A stretch of DNA of 64,000 bases from positions 17,755-81,754 of the forward strand of contig NZ_ANMO01000111.1 of NCBI RefSeq assembly GCF_000338295.1, read 5' to 3'. The first letter of the stretch is position 1, and every line of letters starts with the position of its first letter. Of the stretch, positions 35,383-45,168 are shown one piece after another. The stretch comes from Rhodopirellula europaea 6C (GTDB lineage: Bacteria > Planctomycetota > Planctomycetia > Pirellulales > Pirellulaceae). Position numbers and translations under genes: made by a program. The notes beneath the pieces are model-generated. The model worked only from the letters and a program-made list of their open reading frames with translations. It was not told the DNA's origin and did no database searches.

Positions 35383-35470
35383 TTTCGAGATACTTGGTCT
35401 GAATGAGGAATTGTGGGACGGACGTCCTCTCGGACAGAACCCGAGAAATGATCCGAGAATCGCGATCACC

Positions 35471-35521
35471 TCTACTGAAACGTAGGTCAGAAATTGGGTG
35501 GTGGACGGAAATCTACTGAAA
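35471..35521 (-). promoter_or_regulatory. 10-bp direct repeat upstream of the pseudopilin operon
   Basis: TCTACTGAAA occurs at 35471-35480 and 35512-35521 (plus-strand reading), 41 bases apart, next to an A5T5 tract. The position fits activator sites or an UP-like element for the leftward operon; no -35/-10 pair is clear. Confidence 0.3.
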
Positions 35522-35560
35522 AATTTTTCCGGTCCAAATTCACACCCAACGTTGGCACTT

Positions 35561-36319
35561 TCACCCCAATGGCCGAGTGCGAACCTGCTGAACTTCGCCG
35601 CTGCTGCAGAATTGCAACCCGCTGGCGGTTCGTAGAATCAGGCTCCCGTCCCCATGTAAACCCTCGCAGATTCCCTCGATGGCCTGCCCACCAATCATGC
35701 AACGGACGGTATGCCCTCGCAAAACATTCCGATTCTCAAACCGTTGCACCACGTCCTTCGGTTGCTCATCGACTTCGCCAATGACTTCCAACAAATGAGG
35801 GCCAAGCGTATCAAGCAATTGGTCTTTGGAAATCAAACGACCGGTGGCATTCAAAATCGAAGTCGGGGGAATGCCGCCAGCAATCTGATCCATCTCGGGA
35901 TGCTTCCCCAGATTGCAACCAATGCCAATCGCGAAAACGGGCTCGCCATCTGATGATGCATCGCCGTGACGTTCAATCAGAATGCCGGCAACCTTGCTGC
36001 CATTCATCCAAACGTCGTTGGGCCATTTCAAATGGACGGTCGTGGGACCAGCCACCATTTCGATGGTTTCCGCTAAAGCCACGCCGACCGCGATCGACAA
36101 CAGCTCGGGCGACGCCTTCGCAATCAGCGTGCATGCCAAACCATCTTCCGCAGCAAACCAAGACTTGCCATGACGCCCACGCCCGGCGGTCTGCTGATCA
36201 GCAACGACCATCTTGGGAAGTTCACGCCCCAGTTCTTCTTCCGTCGCAGATCGCAGCCAATTCAGTGCCCACGTGTTTGTGGAATCCACCGATGGCAAGC
36301 GAAAAGTCGAAACGATCAC
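35561..36319 (-). CDS. birA: biotin--[acetyl-CoA-carboxylase] ligase
   Basis: A 252-residue biotin protein ligase without the N-terminal DNA-binding domain. Motifs: STNTWA near residue 13, the biotinyl-AMP loop GRGRHGKSW near 46, KWPNDVW near 97 and KVAGILIE. It attaches biotin to the biotin carboxyl carrier of acetyl-CoA carboxylase. The GTG at 36319 overlaps the stop of the cytochrome/WD40 gene as GTGA, so this housekeeping enzyme is translationally coupled to the planctomycete cytochrome operon. Lack of the HTH means no direct role as biotin repressor. Confidence 0.92.
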   Translation of the reverse strand: MIVSTFRLPSVDSTNTWALNWLRSATEEELGRELPKMVVADQQTAGRGRHGKSWFAAEDGLACTLIAKASPELLSIAVGVALAETIEMVAGPTTVHLKWPNDVWMNGSKVAGILIERHGDASSDGEPVFAIGIGCNLGKHPEMDQIAGGIPPTSILNATGRLISKDQLLDTLGPHLLEVIGEVDEQPKDVVQRFENRNVLRGHTVRCMIGGQAIEGICEGLHGDGSLILRTASGLQFCSSGEVQQVRTRPLG

Positions 36320-38367
36320 TGAATCGCTTCGGCCAACAACTGTCTCTTCTTCTCCGCTTCGCTAAGTTCGCCGGCGACCGCAGCGTACGACTGTTCCGCT
36401 TGGTCAGCAGCGACGCGAGCCGCTTGAACCGTTTTTTCCATCTCGGTTCGTTGTGCCTGCATTGCGACGAGCGTCTCCTGCTGAGCTTTTAATGCCCCAG
36501 CCAGAGCCGCTTCGTCTTTTTTCGTTTGCACAATCAGTCGGCGTTGCTGTGCGATGTTGGACAATTGCTCCGCCAGCGAAGCTTCCAAGTCAGCAGCTTG
36601 GACCAATGCTGCGTCATCAGGCGAGTCGCCCAATCCAATGCGAGATGCGATGACCGTATCGTGTGCATCACGCGACTTCGATACGAGCGTGGGCAGAGCG
36701 GCGACCGTTTTTTCTCGCAGTGACTTCTTCGCTGCGATTTCAGTCTGACTCTTCGCGATCGCTTCGTTGTGCTGCTTGATCTTGGCGTCCATATCGGAAA
36801 CCGCTTTTTCCGCGGCCTTCAAACCTTCCAACGTCGCGTCGCGTTTCTCTTGCAACGGAGTGAGCTTGACTTTGATCGATGCCAAAGTTTTCTCCACCGC
36901 GCCGATACGTTCTTTTGCAGGAGGAGGATTAGCCGCCAATTCCTGAATCTTCTTCGGATCCGCGACGGCCGACATGCGCACCGAACCGGTCCAGTCGCCA
37001 TAGATCATCTGCGAACTGTCGTGCGTGATCGCGACTTCTAAAACAGCCTCCGATGCAGCCGGAGTTTCGGTGAGTTGCTTTCCGTTCGCGTCCCAAAGAC
37101 GCACCTTCCGGTCTTTGCCAGCAGTGACCAATTGCCCTTTGTGGTCGAACTGGACCGCCGTAACGCCACCGCTTCCCGCATTGATCGATCGGATTGCCTT
37201 GCCGGAATTCACATCCCATAGCTTCACCGTGCCATCTTCGCTCGCACTGGCCAAGACATTCGAATCGTCTCGCCAAGCGATCGACCGAATCGCACCCTTG
37301 TGACCAGCGAGATCAAGGTACAACCGACCGGTTTCGGCTTCCCAAACAAACAACCCGCCGCTTCGGTCACCTGATGCGACCAAGACGCCGTCGGGGCTGT
37401 AGGCGACTGAATAGATCCAATCCGTGTGTTTCTTAATGTCGAACAACTGCGTGCCGTCCGTCGCATCGAAGATCCGCAACATTCGTTGAGGACCACCCAG
37501 AGCGATTCGAGACATGTTGTCGTTGACGTCCGCATCGAAGACGGTATCCAACTCGTCGCCAACTTGAGCAACTCGTTCACCGGTCTTGATGCTGTAGACG
37601 GCTGCAATGCCTTTAACGCTGTGTTCACCACCACCGGCGATCAAGTACTGACCGTCACGGCTGAAACGAAGCGACTGCGGAATGCCTTCTTCGAAAGGAA
37701 GCACTCCGAGCAACTCAGCGGTTTCGGTATGATACAGCGAGATTTGCTTTTGACCGGCCAGAGCAACCAAAGGTGCCCAAGGACTGGCACCGATTGCGGT
37801 GGTCGCCGCGGCACGCTCCGTTACCACGGGCACTCGTTGAGGCAACGCTTCGGGCATCGGCGGTGGACCTTCCGGTCGTCCGCTTGTTGAAGCGACAAAC
37901 GCCAGTGCGTTCTTCCTTTTCGCTTTTGCTTTGGATCCCGAATTTTCCAGGATGCCGCCTTCGATCCACGATCGAATCACTTGAAGTTGATCGTCGGGAA
38001 GCTTGGGCTGGTTGGGTGGCATGACCGGTGTGTCGTCATGATTGACCAATTGCCAAAGCCGACTGGTTCCAGCGTCGCCATCGTCGTAGACAATCTCGCC
38101 GCTACCGCCGCCTTCCATCATCGCGCCGTATGAATCCAATGCCAAACCGCCACGCTTGTCACTTTGGCTGTGGCAGTTCAAGCAGTGCTGGCGAAGGATG
38201 GGTTTGACATCATCCTCAAAGGTCACCTTCGCCGGTTCATCGGTTGACTTGGCATCCGCAGCGAAAACGTCCGCAGGCGATTGCACCATCAAAACGCTTG
38301 CAAGCGTCAACGCAACGTTTCGAAGTCGCGTTGAACGCACCGGCATCTTTGAAAGAGGCAGCATCAT
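36316..38367 (-). CDS. planctomycete cytochrome c domain fused to WD40 repeats and coiled coil
   Basis: A 683-residue exported protein. A signal peptide (about 1-38) is followed by a planctomycete-type cytochrome c domain with the haem motif CLNCH near residue 62 and MPPNQPKLPDD as distal part. About 190-490 has several WD40 repeats (for example GHKGAIRSIAWRDD and VKLWDVNSGKA). From about 500 to the end is an Ala/Glu/Lys coiled coil. The ATG at 38367 or 38346 is possible. It is the fourth gene of the DUF1501 operon and couples to birA. Such proteins are characteristic of planctomycetes and functionally unproven. Confidence 0.85.
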   Translation of the reverse strand: MMLPLSKMPVRSTRLRNVALTLASVLMVQSPADVFAADAKSTDEPAKVTFEDDVKPILRQHCLNCHSQSDKRGGLALDSYGAMMEGGGSGEIVYDDGDAGTSRLWQLVNHDDTPVMPPNQPKLPDDQLQVIRSWIEGGILENSGSKAKAKRKNALAFVASTSGRPEGPPPMPEALPQRVPVVTERAAATTAIGASPWAPLVALAGQKQISLYHTETAELLGVLPFEEGIPQSLRFSRDGQYLIAGGGEHSVKGIAAVYSIKTGERVAQVGDELDTVFDADVNDNMSRIALGGPQRMLRIFDATDGTQLFDIKKHTDWIYSVAYSPDGVLVASGDRSGGLFVWEAETGRLYLDLAGHKGAIRSIAWRDDSNVLASASEDGTVKLWDVNSGKAIRSINAGSGGVTAVQFDHKGQLVTAGKDRKVRLWDANGKQLTETPAASEAVLEVAITHDSSQMIYGDWTGSVRMSAVADPKKIQELAANPPPAKERIGAVEKTLASIKVKLTPLQEKRDATLEGLKAAEKAVSDMDAKIKQHNEAIAKSQTEIAAKKSLREKTVAALPTLVSKSRDAHDTVIASRIGLGDSPDDAALVQAADLEASLAEQLSNIAQQRRLIVQTKKDEAALAGALKAQQETLVAMQAQRTEMEKTVQAARVAADQAEQSYAAVAGELSEAEKKRQLLAEAIQ

Positions 38368-38396
38368 GAGTTTATCTATCAGTGAATGAAACGGGA

Positions 38397-40892
38397 TCAG
38401 TGGTTGAAAACGAATTCGCGGCCGTTGAGGACCGCCCAGAAAACGTCTTCCATGACCGCTTGAGGTTCGGCACCTTCTTCGGCGAGCAATGTCTTCACCG
38501 ATTCGCGTTCCTCGGTCGATGGCTCACGACTGAGCGCTCGTCGATAAATGCGAACGAGAACCGCTTCGGGATCGAGCTTCTCATCGTTCAACCACTTTTT
38601 GATCAATCCACCACGCACGATTTTGCTGTGCACGGAACTTCCGTTTAGCAAGTGCAAAGCTTGTGACAACGACGGATCCGTTGTTGCTTCGCAATCACAC
38701 ACAGTTGCTCGCGGTGAACGACCAAACGTCGTCAAGAAGTAGTTTGACGTTGCGCCATCGGCGATTTGCACCGCGCGACTGCCCAACGGCAATCCACTGA
38801 ATTTCTCAGGACTTTCGGTGACCTGGCAAATGCAATCCAACAAGCTTTCCGCTGGGACCCGACGAATCGCTGCATGAGCATAGTTTCGCGAATCGTGGGC
38901 GTTGGATTCGTTGGTCGCTGTGCTGCGTCCGTAGGCACGGCTGGTGCAGATGTCACGAACAAGTTTGCGGAAATCGTAGTTGTACTCGACTAATTTGTCG
39001 CCCAGCTCGTCAAACAACTCTGGGTTGCTCGGCGGATTGCTGACACGAATGTCGTCGACGGGATCGACCAGACCGGATCCCATGAAGTGCGCCCACACCC
39101 GGTTGGCAATGCTGGTCGAAAAGAACGGGTTCTCTCCATCGACCAACCAATCCGCCAACACCTCCCGGCGGTCTTTGCCCTTCGTTTCTGGTGCTTCACC
39201 ACCCAAGAATTTGGGAGGCACGTTCTGGTTTGTCACTGGATGCTTGGTTTCACCGCTGAACCGGTTGTAAACGATCTTTTCACGGTAGTCCTCTGCTTGC
39301 TTTCGGCCGACTTGGCTGAAGAAAGCAGTGAACCCGTAGTAATCGTCCATGGTCCAACGATCGAACGGATGGTTGTGACATTGGGCACACTGAGTGCGAA
39401 TGCCCATAAAGACCTGAGCAACGTTTTCCGCCGTCTTCAGTGTGTCACGTTCGATCTCGTAAAAGTTTGTCGCTGGTTGGCCAAACGTCCCGCCCGTGCT
39501 GGTCAAAAGATCGTGCACCATCTCATTGACGGGCACATTGCGAGCAAACTGATCGGTCAACCAACTCGCATACAGCATGGCTGACTTCTTGCTGACCTGG
39601 TTGGTGCTTTTGATCATCAACAGCTGAGCAAACTTCATCGCCCAGATTTCGCTGAACTCTTTTCGTTCCAGAAGACGATCGATCAATGCTTCGCGTTTGT
39701 CAGGAGCCACATCATTGACGAAGAGATTCAACTCTTCTTCGGTCGGCAACAGACCAGTGATATCAATCGTTGCTCTGCGGATGAATTCTGCGTCTGTGCA
39801 CTGACCACTTGGTACCAAACGAAGCTGTTGCAGTTTCTTATCGACCAATTCATCCACATAACTGCTAGGTTGCGGTTCCGGTGCGGAGTATTGCAGGTCA
39901 GTGGGCAGCGTCAGAATTTGCGAGCCGACCGTGTGAGTATCAAACCGAGCCATCACAAACGCTTCGCCACGTGCACCAGCGGTAGCCAATCCGTTTTGGT
40001 CCATCGCCGCGACGGATGAATCGTTGGTCGAGAACGTCGCCAATCGACTCAGATCACGAGTGGTCCCATCGGCATAAGTTGCAACGGTCACGAAACGCTG
40101 CGTTGTTCCTGTGCCTTCCAGAACAGCTTGCTGTGGATAAATCGAAACCGAGGTCACTGCGGGAGGTTGTGCATCGGCTGGATCCATGGGAGCTCCGGCC
40201 TTCAACCAACTGTGCAGCGTGGCGTAATAATCCGAATCGACATCAAACAACTTGCCGCCGGTGTGCGGAACGGATCCAACCGACTTTTTCAGCAACAGGC
40301 TCTCCGATGGAACAGCCAGGTTAATACGTCGCACGCCAATTTCACGTGTAATGCGTTGGTAGTCACCGTTTGGATCAAATCCAAAGAGGCTGAGATTGAA
40401 TCCGTCTTTTCCGCGAGCGGCACCGTGGCACGAACCGGTGTTGCAACCAGAACGAGTCAGTGTTGGCATCACGTCCTTGATAAAACTGACCGGTGGATGA
40501 GTCGCTGCCTGAGCGACTCGAACCTTGACTTCGACGTTTGTACCGCTGAACCGCCCGTTCAAGGTTGTTTCGCCATCGGCAAGCGGTCGCAGGATATGCC
40601 CGTCCAGTTTCGCCAGTTTGTCATCGCCCAAGGACCAACGAACCTTGTCGGTAACATCTTCTGTCACGCCGTCTTCACGCCGCATCACGGCGACAAAGGA
40701 CTGGAAGTCGGCGGCAGTGGTCAACGAGATCTCAGGCGGATAGACCGCGAGATCAATCTTTGGCATTTCGCCTGGCTTTGACTTGATCGCTTCGGGTGAA
40801 GCAGCCGAGACTGAACCGGCCGAGACCATTGCGAATGCTATCGCGGTCAGCCCCAGTGCGTGAACAGTCAATCGATTGAAGGACCGGTTCAT
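38397..40892 (-). CDS. DUF1549/DUF1553 planctomycete surface protein with PSCyt-type motifs
   Basis: An 831-residue exported protein with signal peptide (about 1-30). The N-terminal part contains a Cys motif CNTGSCHG and an Ig-like (BIG2) region (TSVSIYPQQAVLEGTG). The DUF1549 domain follows (RATIDITGLLPTEEE, MKFAQLL), with the haem-like motif CAQCHNHPFDRW, and then the DUF1553 domain (DWLVDGENPFFSTSIANRVWAHFMG). It starts with an ATGA overlap at 40892. In planctomycetes this pair of domains is abundant and tends to lie beside DUF1501 proteins; function is not known, an electron-transfer or secretion-linked role is often suggested. Confidence 0.88.
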   Translation of the reverse strand: MNRSFNRLTVHALGLTAIAFAMVSAGSVSAASPEAIKSKPGEMPKIDLAVYPPEISLTTAADFQSFVAVMRREDGVTEDVTDKVRWSLGDDKLAKLDGHILRPLADGETTLNGRFSGTNVEVKVRVAQAATHPPVSFIKDVMPTLTRSGCNTGSCHGAARGKDGFNLSLFGFDPNGDYQRITREIGVRRINLAVPSESLLLKKSVGSVPHTGGKLFDVDSDYYATLHSWLKAGAPMDPADAQPPAVTSVSIYPQQAVLEGTGTTQRFVTVATYADGTTRDLSRLATFSTNDSSVAAMDQNGLATAGARGEAFVMARFDTHTVGSQILTLPTDLQYSAPEPQPSSYVDELVDKKLQQLRLVPSGQCTDAEFIRRATIDITGLLPTEEELNLFVNDVAPDKREALIDRLLERKEFSEIWAMKFAQLLMIKSTNQVSKKSAMLYASWLTDQFARNVPVNEMVHDLLTSTGGTFGQPATNFYEIERDTLKTAENVAQVFMGIRTQCAQCHNHPFDRWTMDDYYGFTAFFSQVGRKQAEDYREKIVYNRFSGETKHPVTNQNVPPKFLGGEAPETKGKDRREVLADWLVDGENPFFSTSIANRVWAHFMGSGLVDPVDDIRVSNPPSNPELFDELGDKLVEYNYDFRKLVRDICTSRAYGRSTATNESNAHDSRNYAHAAIRRVPAESLLDCICQVTESPEKFSGLPLGSRAVQIADGATSNYFLTTFGRSPRATVCDCEATTDPSLSQALHLLNGSSVHSKIVRGGLIKKWLNDEKLDPEAVLVRIYRRALSREPSTEERESVKTLLAEEGAEPQAVMEDVFWAVLNGREFVFNH

Positions 40893-43432
40893 TTCGACTC
40901 CTTTTGCTGACGTAGTTGTTCCAAGCGACTGAGCGGCTTGGCGGCGGGCTTCGGTTTGGGTTTCGCTTCGGCTTTCTTATCTGCGGGCGGATCCTTTTTG
41001 ACCGGCAATGGTTTGTCGATCCGAATCTCCCCGGTGCCATCCGTTTGGATCATTGTCTCGCCATCACGAGTGATCATGGTTTGGACGACCATTGTTTTGT
41101 GAGTCCCTGGTTTTGCGTCCGCAGCAACTTTCAGTTCGAACTGAACGGCTTCGGAACCAAGTTCCACTTTCTTTTGAGGCTCCTCGCAACTCACTCCGTT
41201 GGGGATCCCAACCAAGCGGACTTCGATATCCCCTTCGATGTCTCGACGTTTGGTCATACCGACCGCGAGAATTGTTTCGGCACCTTGTTCAGCAGCTGCC
41301 TTCGGGAAAGCAAAATCAAAGACTGGCTCTTCGACATCCAGCATAATTGGCGAAGTCGACATGGTTGCCGTTCCTCGACTGGTGCCGTAACTGACTTGCA
41401 GAATCATCGGCCAGGTTCCAATCGCAGCACTGCCATTCGCGGTGATCGGGATTACGACTTGGTCCTTGCCTTTGTCGATTCGCTTGCTGTTGTTCACTCC
41501 GATTCCCGGAGGGTTGTAAAGCGTTCGGAACGAAACAGTGCCATCGAATCCCTCGTCGCGTTTGATTCGAACGACCAGGTCCTTGCTTCCGCGGCGAAGG
41601 ATAGGGGTTTTCGGTTGAACCACTTCCACGCTGAACGGCATCGCTTCGCAAACCGCCAACGCGGCTTTTTCCGTTTCATAGCCAAACATTTCTCGACGGT
41701 TCTGACCCAAGACGACTTTGTGGTGCTGGTTGAATTCACCCTGAATTTCTCGGTCACCGATTTTCCCGGCGGCGCCCACTTCAAAGAAAGCACCGCCAAG
41801 TTTGGCTTCCTTGGTCGCGTGTAGGACGATTGGAATTTCGACGCGTCCGGCAGGCATTGGGAACGTTTGAGCGGTCACGCCTTCTGGCAACCCTTCGACA
41901 AACGCATCGAACTGATCATTGAATTGATTGCGTCGAGCGGTCAGCACCATCGCACCGTGTCCACCAACGGGAACAGGAACAACCATCGCCTCATCGCGAC
42001 GAAGTTCCTTCAATGTCAGTTCCAACGAAGGTTCACGACGGCTGAGTTCGATCACGTAATTGTGGTTGGGACTTCCGCGCCGCAGGTGATCGTAAACACG
42101 AACGAAGTGCATACCATCGGCGGCAGCATCGAAGTCAACCAGACCGTCAGGGTTGGGTCCGATGTCGTCGCTGCCTTTCAGCGTTTTGCCATCGGGACCG
42201 AAGACGTGGATCACACCATCAAGCGGCGACCGAAGGGTTTTGCGAGCGTGCAATTGAACTCGAACACGATCGCCCTTTTTGCATTCGAACGAATACCAAT
42301 CGTAGCCATCACCTTCCTCGATGACACCGCACAGCAAAGCGGGAAACTGACCAGGCGAGGCTTGGGATTGCCCTTCATTGGGTTCGACTTCCGTCACAAT
42401 CGGTGCATCACTGACGCGAATCCAGTTGGGCGACGGCGAAATGCCTCGGTCGTCTTGATGAGTCACCGGCCACTGTGCCACAGGCTCACTCGGTAGCTGC
42501 ACACTGCTATCCGTTACCGTGCCATCAACATCGATCAACTTGGCTTGAAGCACTTCGCCATTGACGCCGCCCGATGGAATCACGGTGACCGGACGAGGGT
42601 ACGAGCCAACGTGCAAACGATAGCCACACACATTGGACGCACCCAGAAACGAGCTTTCTCGTACCACAATTGTGTATTCACCAGCCTCTTCGGGCGTGAA
42701 CGAACACAAGCTGTCTTGCTGCAACAGCGGCGAGTCGTCACTGACAGCCACTTCGAAACGATCAGAGTTCAAGATCGCAATGGCGGGGTCGAAAATATTT
42801 CGATTACGAAGTTCTTGAACCAATCGAATGCCTTCGATTTCGACCGTCAGCTTTTGACCGGCTTCCAGGTGAACCTTGAAGCAATCGACGTCTTCTCGAT
42901 CGACGTTGCCCTCGATCGTGCGATCCATTTCGATCGTCTGTGGTTCTTCGAACGAGTTGTTGGGTTCAACTTCGTTGACGATCGGCATCGCTCCCACACC
43001 GAGCAAACGCAAGTCGGTGATCCCCGATTTCGTCACCAACCGAATTGGATACAACCCGGGAGCCAGTTTTTCGTCTGCCTTCAACTTCACCGTCACCGAT
43101 TTTTCATCAACCGGCGTGACCTCCAAAATCTCTAGGCCAGGCAAGTCCGTCAAAACTTGCGTGGCATCACCCAGCGAACTGCCATGCAGGGTGATTGTCG
43201 ACTCTTCGCCGCGAACGACGCCTAGCGGTCGCATGTAAGTGATCTTAGGGAAAGCCGCAGAAGCGGTTCCAACCACGAACATCGCACTCAGGACCGCCGC
43301 GACGCTGAGCAAGCAACGTTTAGCGGCGGCTACGTGGGCAGCGGAGACTACAGAAGCCCGGGGCTTCTTTGCCCAACGCGATGACCGATGTGAAAATCGG
43401 TCTGCGCAAGCAGGGAGATTGTCGTGTGACAT
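40889..43432 (-). CDS. exported IPT/pre-peptidase (PPC) domain protein
   Basis: An 847-residue protein with a long N-terminal region and hydrophobic signal segment at about 40-60. Next comes an IPT/TIG-like domain (FPKITYMRPLGVVRGEESTI) and two bacterial pre-peptidase C-terminal domains, each opened by EVEPN (EVEPNNSFEEPQ and EVEPNEGQSQ) and containing Asp/Tyr-rich blocks (DVDCFKVHLEAGQKL; DGYDWYSFECKKGD). The C-terminus is Lys/Pro rich. The ATG at 43432 follows a GTG in frame. It is between the DUF1501 and DUF1549 genes, coupled to the latter by ATGA. A surface structural role is inferred. Confidence 0.78.
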   Translation of the reverse strand: MSHDNLPACADRFSHRSSRWAKKPRASVVSAAHVAAAKRCLLSVAAVLSAMFVVGTASAAFPKITYMRPLGVVRGEESTITLHGSSLGDATQVLTDLPGLEILEVTPVDEKSVTVKLKADEKLAPGLYPIRLVTKSGITDLRLLGVGAMPIVNEVEPNNSFEEPQTIEMDRTIEGNVDREDVDCFKVHLEAGQKLTVEIEGIRLVQELRNRNIFDPAIAILNSDRFEVAVSDDSPLLQQDSLCSFTPEEAGEYTIVVRESSFLGASNVCGYRLHVGSYPRPVTVIPSGGVNGEVLQAKLIDVDGTVTDSSVQLPSEPVAQWPVTHQDDRGISPSPNWIRVSDAPIVTEVEPNEGQSQASPGQFPALLCGVIEEGDGYDWYSFECKKGDRVRVQLHARKTLRSPLDGVIHVFGPDGKTLKGSDDIGPNPDGLVDFDAAADGMHFVRVYDHLRRGSPNHNYVIELSRREPSLELTLKELRRDEAMVVPVPVGGHGAMVLTARRNQFNDQFDAFVEGLPEGVTAQTFPMPAGRVEIPIVLHATKEAKLGGAFFEVGAAGKIGDREIQGEFNQHHKVVLGQNRREMFGYETEKAALAVCEAMPFSVEVVQPKTPILRRGSKDLVVRIKRDEGFDGTVSFRTLYNPPGIGVNNSKRIDKGKDQVVIPITANGSAAIGTWPMILQVSYGTSRGTATMSTSPIMLDVEEPVFDFAFPKAAAEQGAETILAVGMTKRRDIEGDIEVRLVGIPNGVSCEEPQKKVELGSEAVQFELKVAADAKPGTHKTMVVQTMITRDGETMIQTDGTGEIRIDKPLPVKKDPPADKKAEAKPKPKPAAKPLSRLEQLRQQKESK

Positions 43433-43507
43433 CACAACAAACCTTTGGTGGGATAGAGGCGGGGCGGGATAGGTGGGATTGGACCGTCGATGACGTGAAG
43501 TCAGCGA

Positions 43508-44827
43508 CTAGGTCAAGATTTTCTCAATGACGTTTCCGCCATCAACAATTTCGATGGGCCGATCGCCAGGTGCCATCAGCTCTTTGTCAGCCACGATGCC
43601 CAGCAAGCGATACATGGTCGTTGCCAAGTCAGCAGGGGAAACGGGATCGAGCTCGGGTTCCGATGCGGTCGAATCCGACGCACCGTGAATCATGCCGCCT
43701 TGAACGCCACCGCCGGCCAGCATCACGCTGAAGACCTTTGGCCAGTGATCTCGGCCCGCGTCCGCGTTGATCTTGGGTGTCCGACCGAATTCGCTGGTGA
43801 CCATGACCAAAGTCTCGTCCAGCAAACCACGTTCGCTGAGGTCATCCAAAAGCACAGCCAAACCTTGGTCGAAGGAAGGCATCTGGCCTCGAATTCCGGA
43901 TGTAATCGACGTGTGCATGTCCCACGACCCGTAGGTCATCGTGACCAACCGCGAACCGGCTTCGATCAAACGACGGCACATCAACATTCGCGAACCAGCT
44001 TGGTTGCGTCCGTAGCGATCCCGAGTCTTGTCGTCTTCCTTGGACAGGTCAAAAGCGGCTTTGGCTTCCGGTGTGTCCAACAAATCATAAGCACGCTCGT
44101 AGAACGTGTTCATCGCACCAACATTGTCTGCTGACGTGCCGGTGACGAATCGCTGGTTCACCATTTCCAACGCACGTTTGCGACGCATGAAGCGAGCTTC
44201 ATCGACGCCGCCGGCCAAGTTCAAATCGCGAACCTGGAAATCGTCTCGTGCTGGATCGGCGCCCAAAGCGAATCCGCCGTACGAACTGGGCAGATACCCC
44301 GTTCCGGCAAACTCGTTGGGCACGTTGGGAACACAGATGTAGGCCGGCAAATTATTTCGCGGGCCGTATTCATGACTCACCACAGCACCGAAGCTGGGGT
44401 AACTCAACGCGGGGCTGGGTTTGTACCCAGTGAACATGTTGTGCGTGCCACGCTCGTGTGCCGCTTCACCGTGAGACATCGAACGAATGACGCAGTACTT
44501 GTCGGCTCGCTTGGCCAACTGGGGCATCGCACTGCCGATGACTTCGCCCGTGTTGGTTTTGATCGTTCCCAAATCGCCACGATATTCCATCGGGCTGTAA
44601 GGCTTGGGATCCCATGATTCTTGTTGTGCCATCCCACCGGGCAAGTAGATGTGGATGACACTCTTCGCCTTCGGTTTGACAAAGTCGTATTGTTTGATTT
44701 CAGCAGATGCCTCTCGCATCAGCAATTGAGGCAAACTCAATCCAAGACCGCTGGCTGCTCCCGCAACCAAGAATCCTCGGCGACCAAACATGCCGGGCTG
44801 CGTCAGTGGGTTTCCGTGACAACGCAT
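43508..44827 (-). CDS. DUF1501 protein with Tat signal
   Basis: A 439-residue DUF1501 protein of the alkaline-phosphatase/sulfatase-like fold. The Tat-type signal GRRGFLVAGAASGLGLSLPQL lies near residue 15. HIYLPGGMAQQESWDPKP, RSMSHGEAAHERGTHNMFTGY and TSEFGRTPKIN are typical family blocks, the last with a likely metal-binding region. The ATG at 44827 has GAGGAG about ten bases upstream and is chosen over a TTG at 44845. It is the first gene of the leftward operon. Family function is unknown. Confidence 0.9.
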   Translation of the reverse strand: MRCHGNPLTQPGMFGRRGFLVAGAASGLGLSLPQLLMREASAEIKQYDFVKPKAKSVIHIYLPGGMAQQESWDPKPYSPMEYRGDLGTIKTNTGEVIGSAMPQLAKRADKYCVIRSMSHGEAAHERGTHNMFTGYKPSPALSYPSFGAVVSHEYGPRNNLPAYICVPNVPNEFAGTGYLPSSYGGFALGADPARDDFQVRDLNLAGGVDEARFMRRKRALEMVNQRFVTGTSADNVGAMNTFYERAYDLLDTPEAKAAFDLSKEDDKTRDRYGRNQAGSRMLMCRRLIEAGSRLVTMTYGSWDMHTSITSGIRGQMPSFDQGLAVLLDDLSERGLLDETLVMVTSEFGRTPKINADAGRDHWPKVFSVMLAGGGVQGGMIHGASDSTASEPELDPVSPADLATTMYRLLGIVADKELMAPGDRPIEIVDGGNVIEKILT

Positions 44828-45168
44828 GTCTCTGATGCTCCTCAAATGAAGCGGGAAATTGGCTCTTCACAACATTCGCCTTCGCGGCGAGTTACGAGCA
44901 AAACCAAAAAGGGGTGGGACCAAGCTCGACCAGGGCGATCAAGACTGGTGAAAAGGTGGGATCCAACATTCGTGGACAGTAGTGGAGGTCTTCGTCAACG
45001 CTCTTGTTTCGTTGAGTCTGAATCACCTCGCAACAGGAACGTTGGCGAGAACGATTCGTACCCTCGAAACATTCGCATCGTAACAAAAACACTCCTTGTG
45101 TCAATTAACCCACCGCCCACAGGGGGGAAGTTGTCAATGGACTTGCTCCCTTGCGACGGAATTCCCGA
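44828..45168. other. leader and promoter region of the DUF1501 operon
   Basis: About 340 bases without a gene. Its one clear signal is the promoter at 45077-45104, so the operon would have a 5' leader of about 240 bases; no riboswitch-like structure was recognised in it. Confidence 0.5.
45077..45104 (-). promoter_or_regulatory. sigma70-type promoter for the DUF1501 operon
   Basis: On the minus strand TTGACA (45104-45099) and TACGAT (45082-45077) are separated by 16 bases. It is the best -35/-10 match I found in the window and points towards the DUF1501 gene. Confidence 0.6.
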
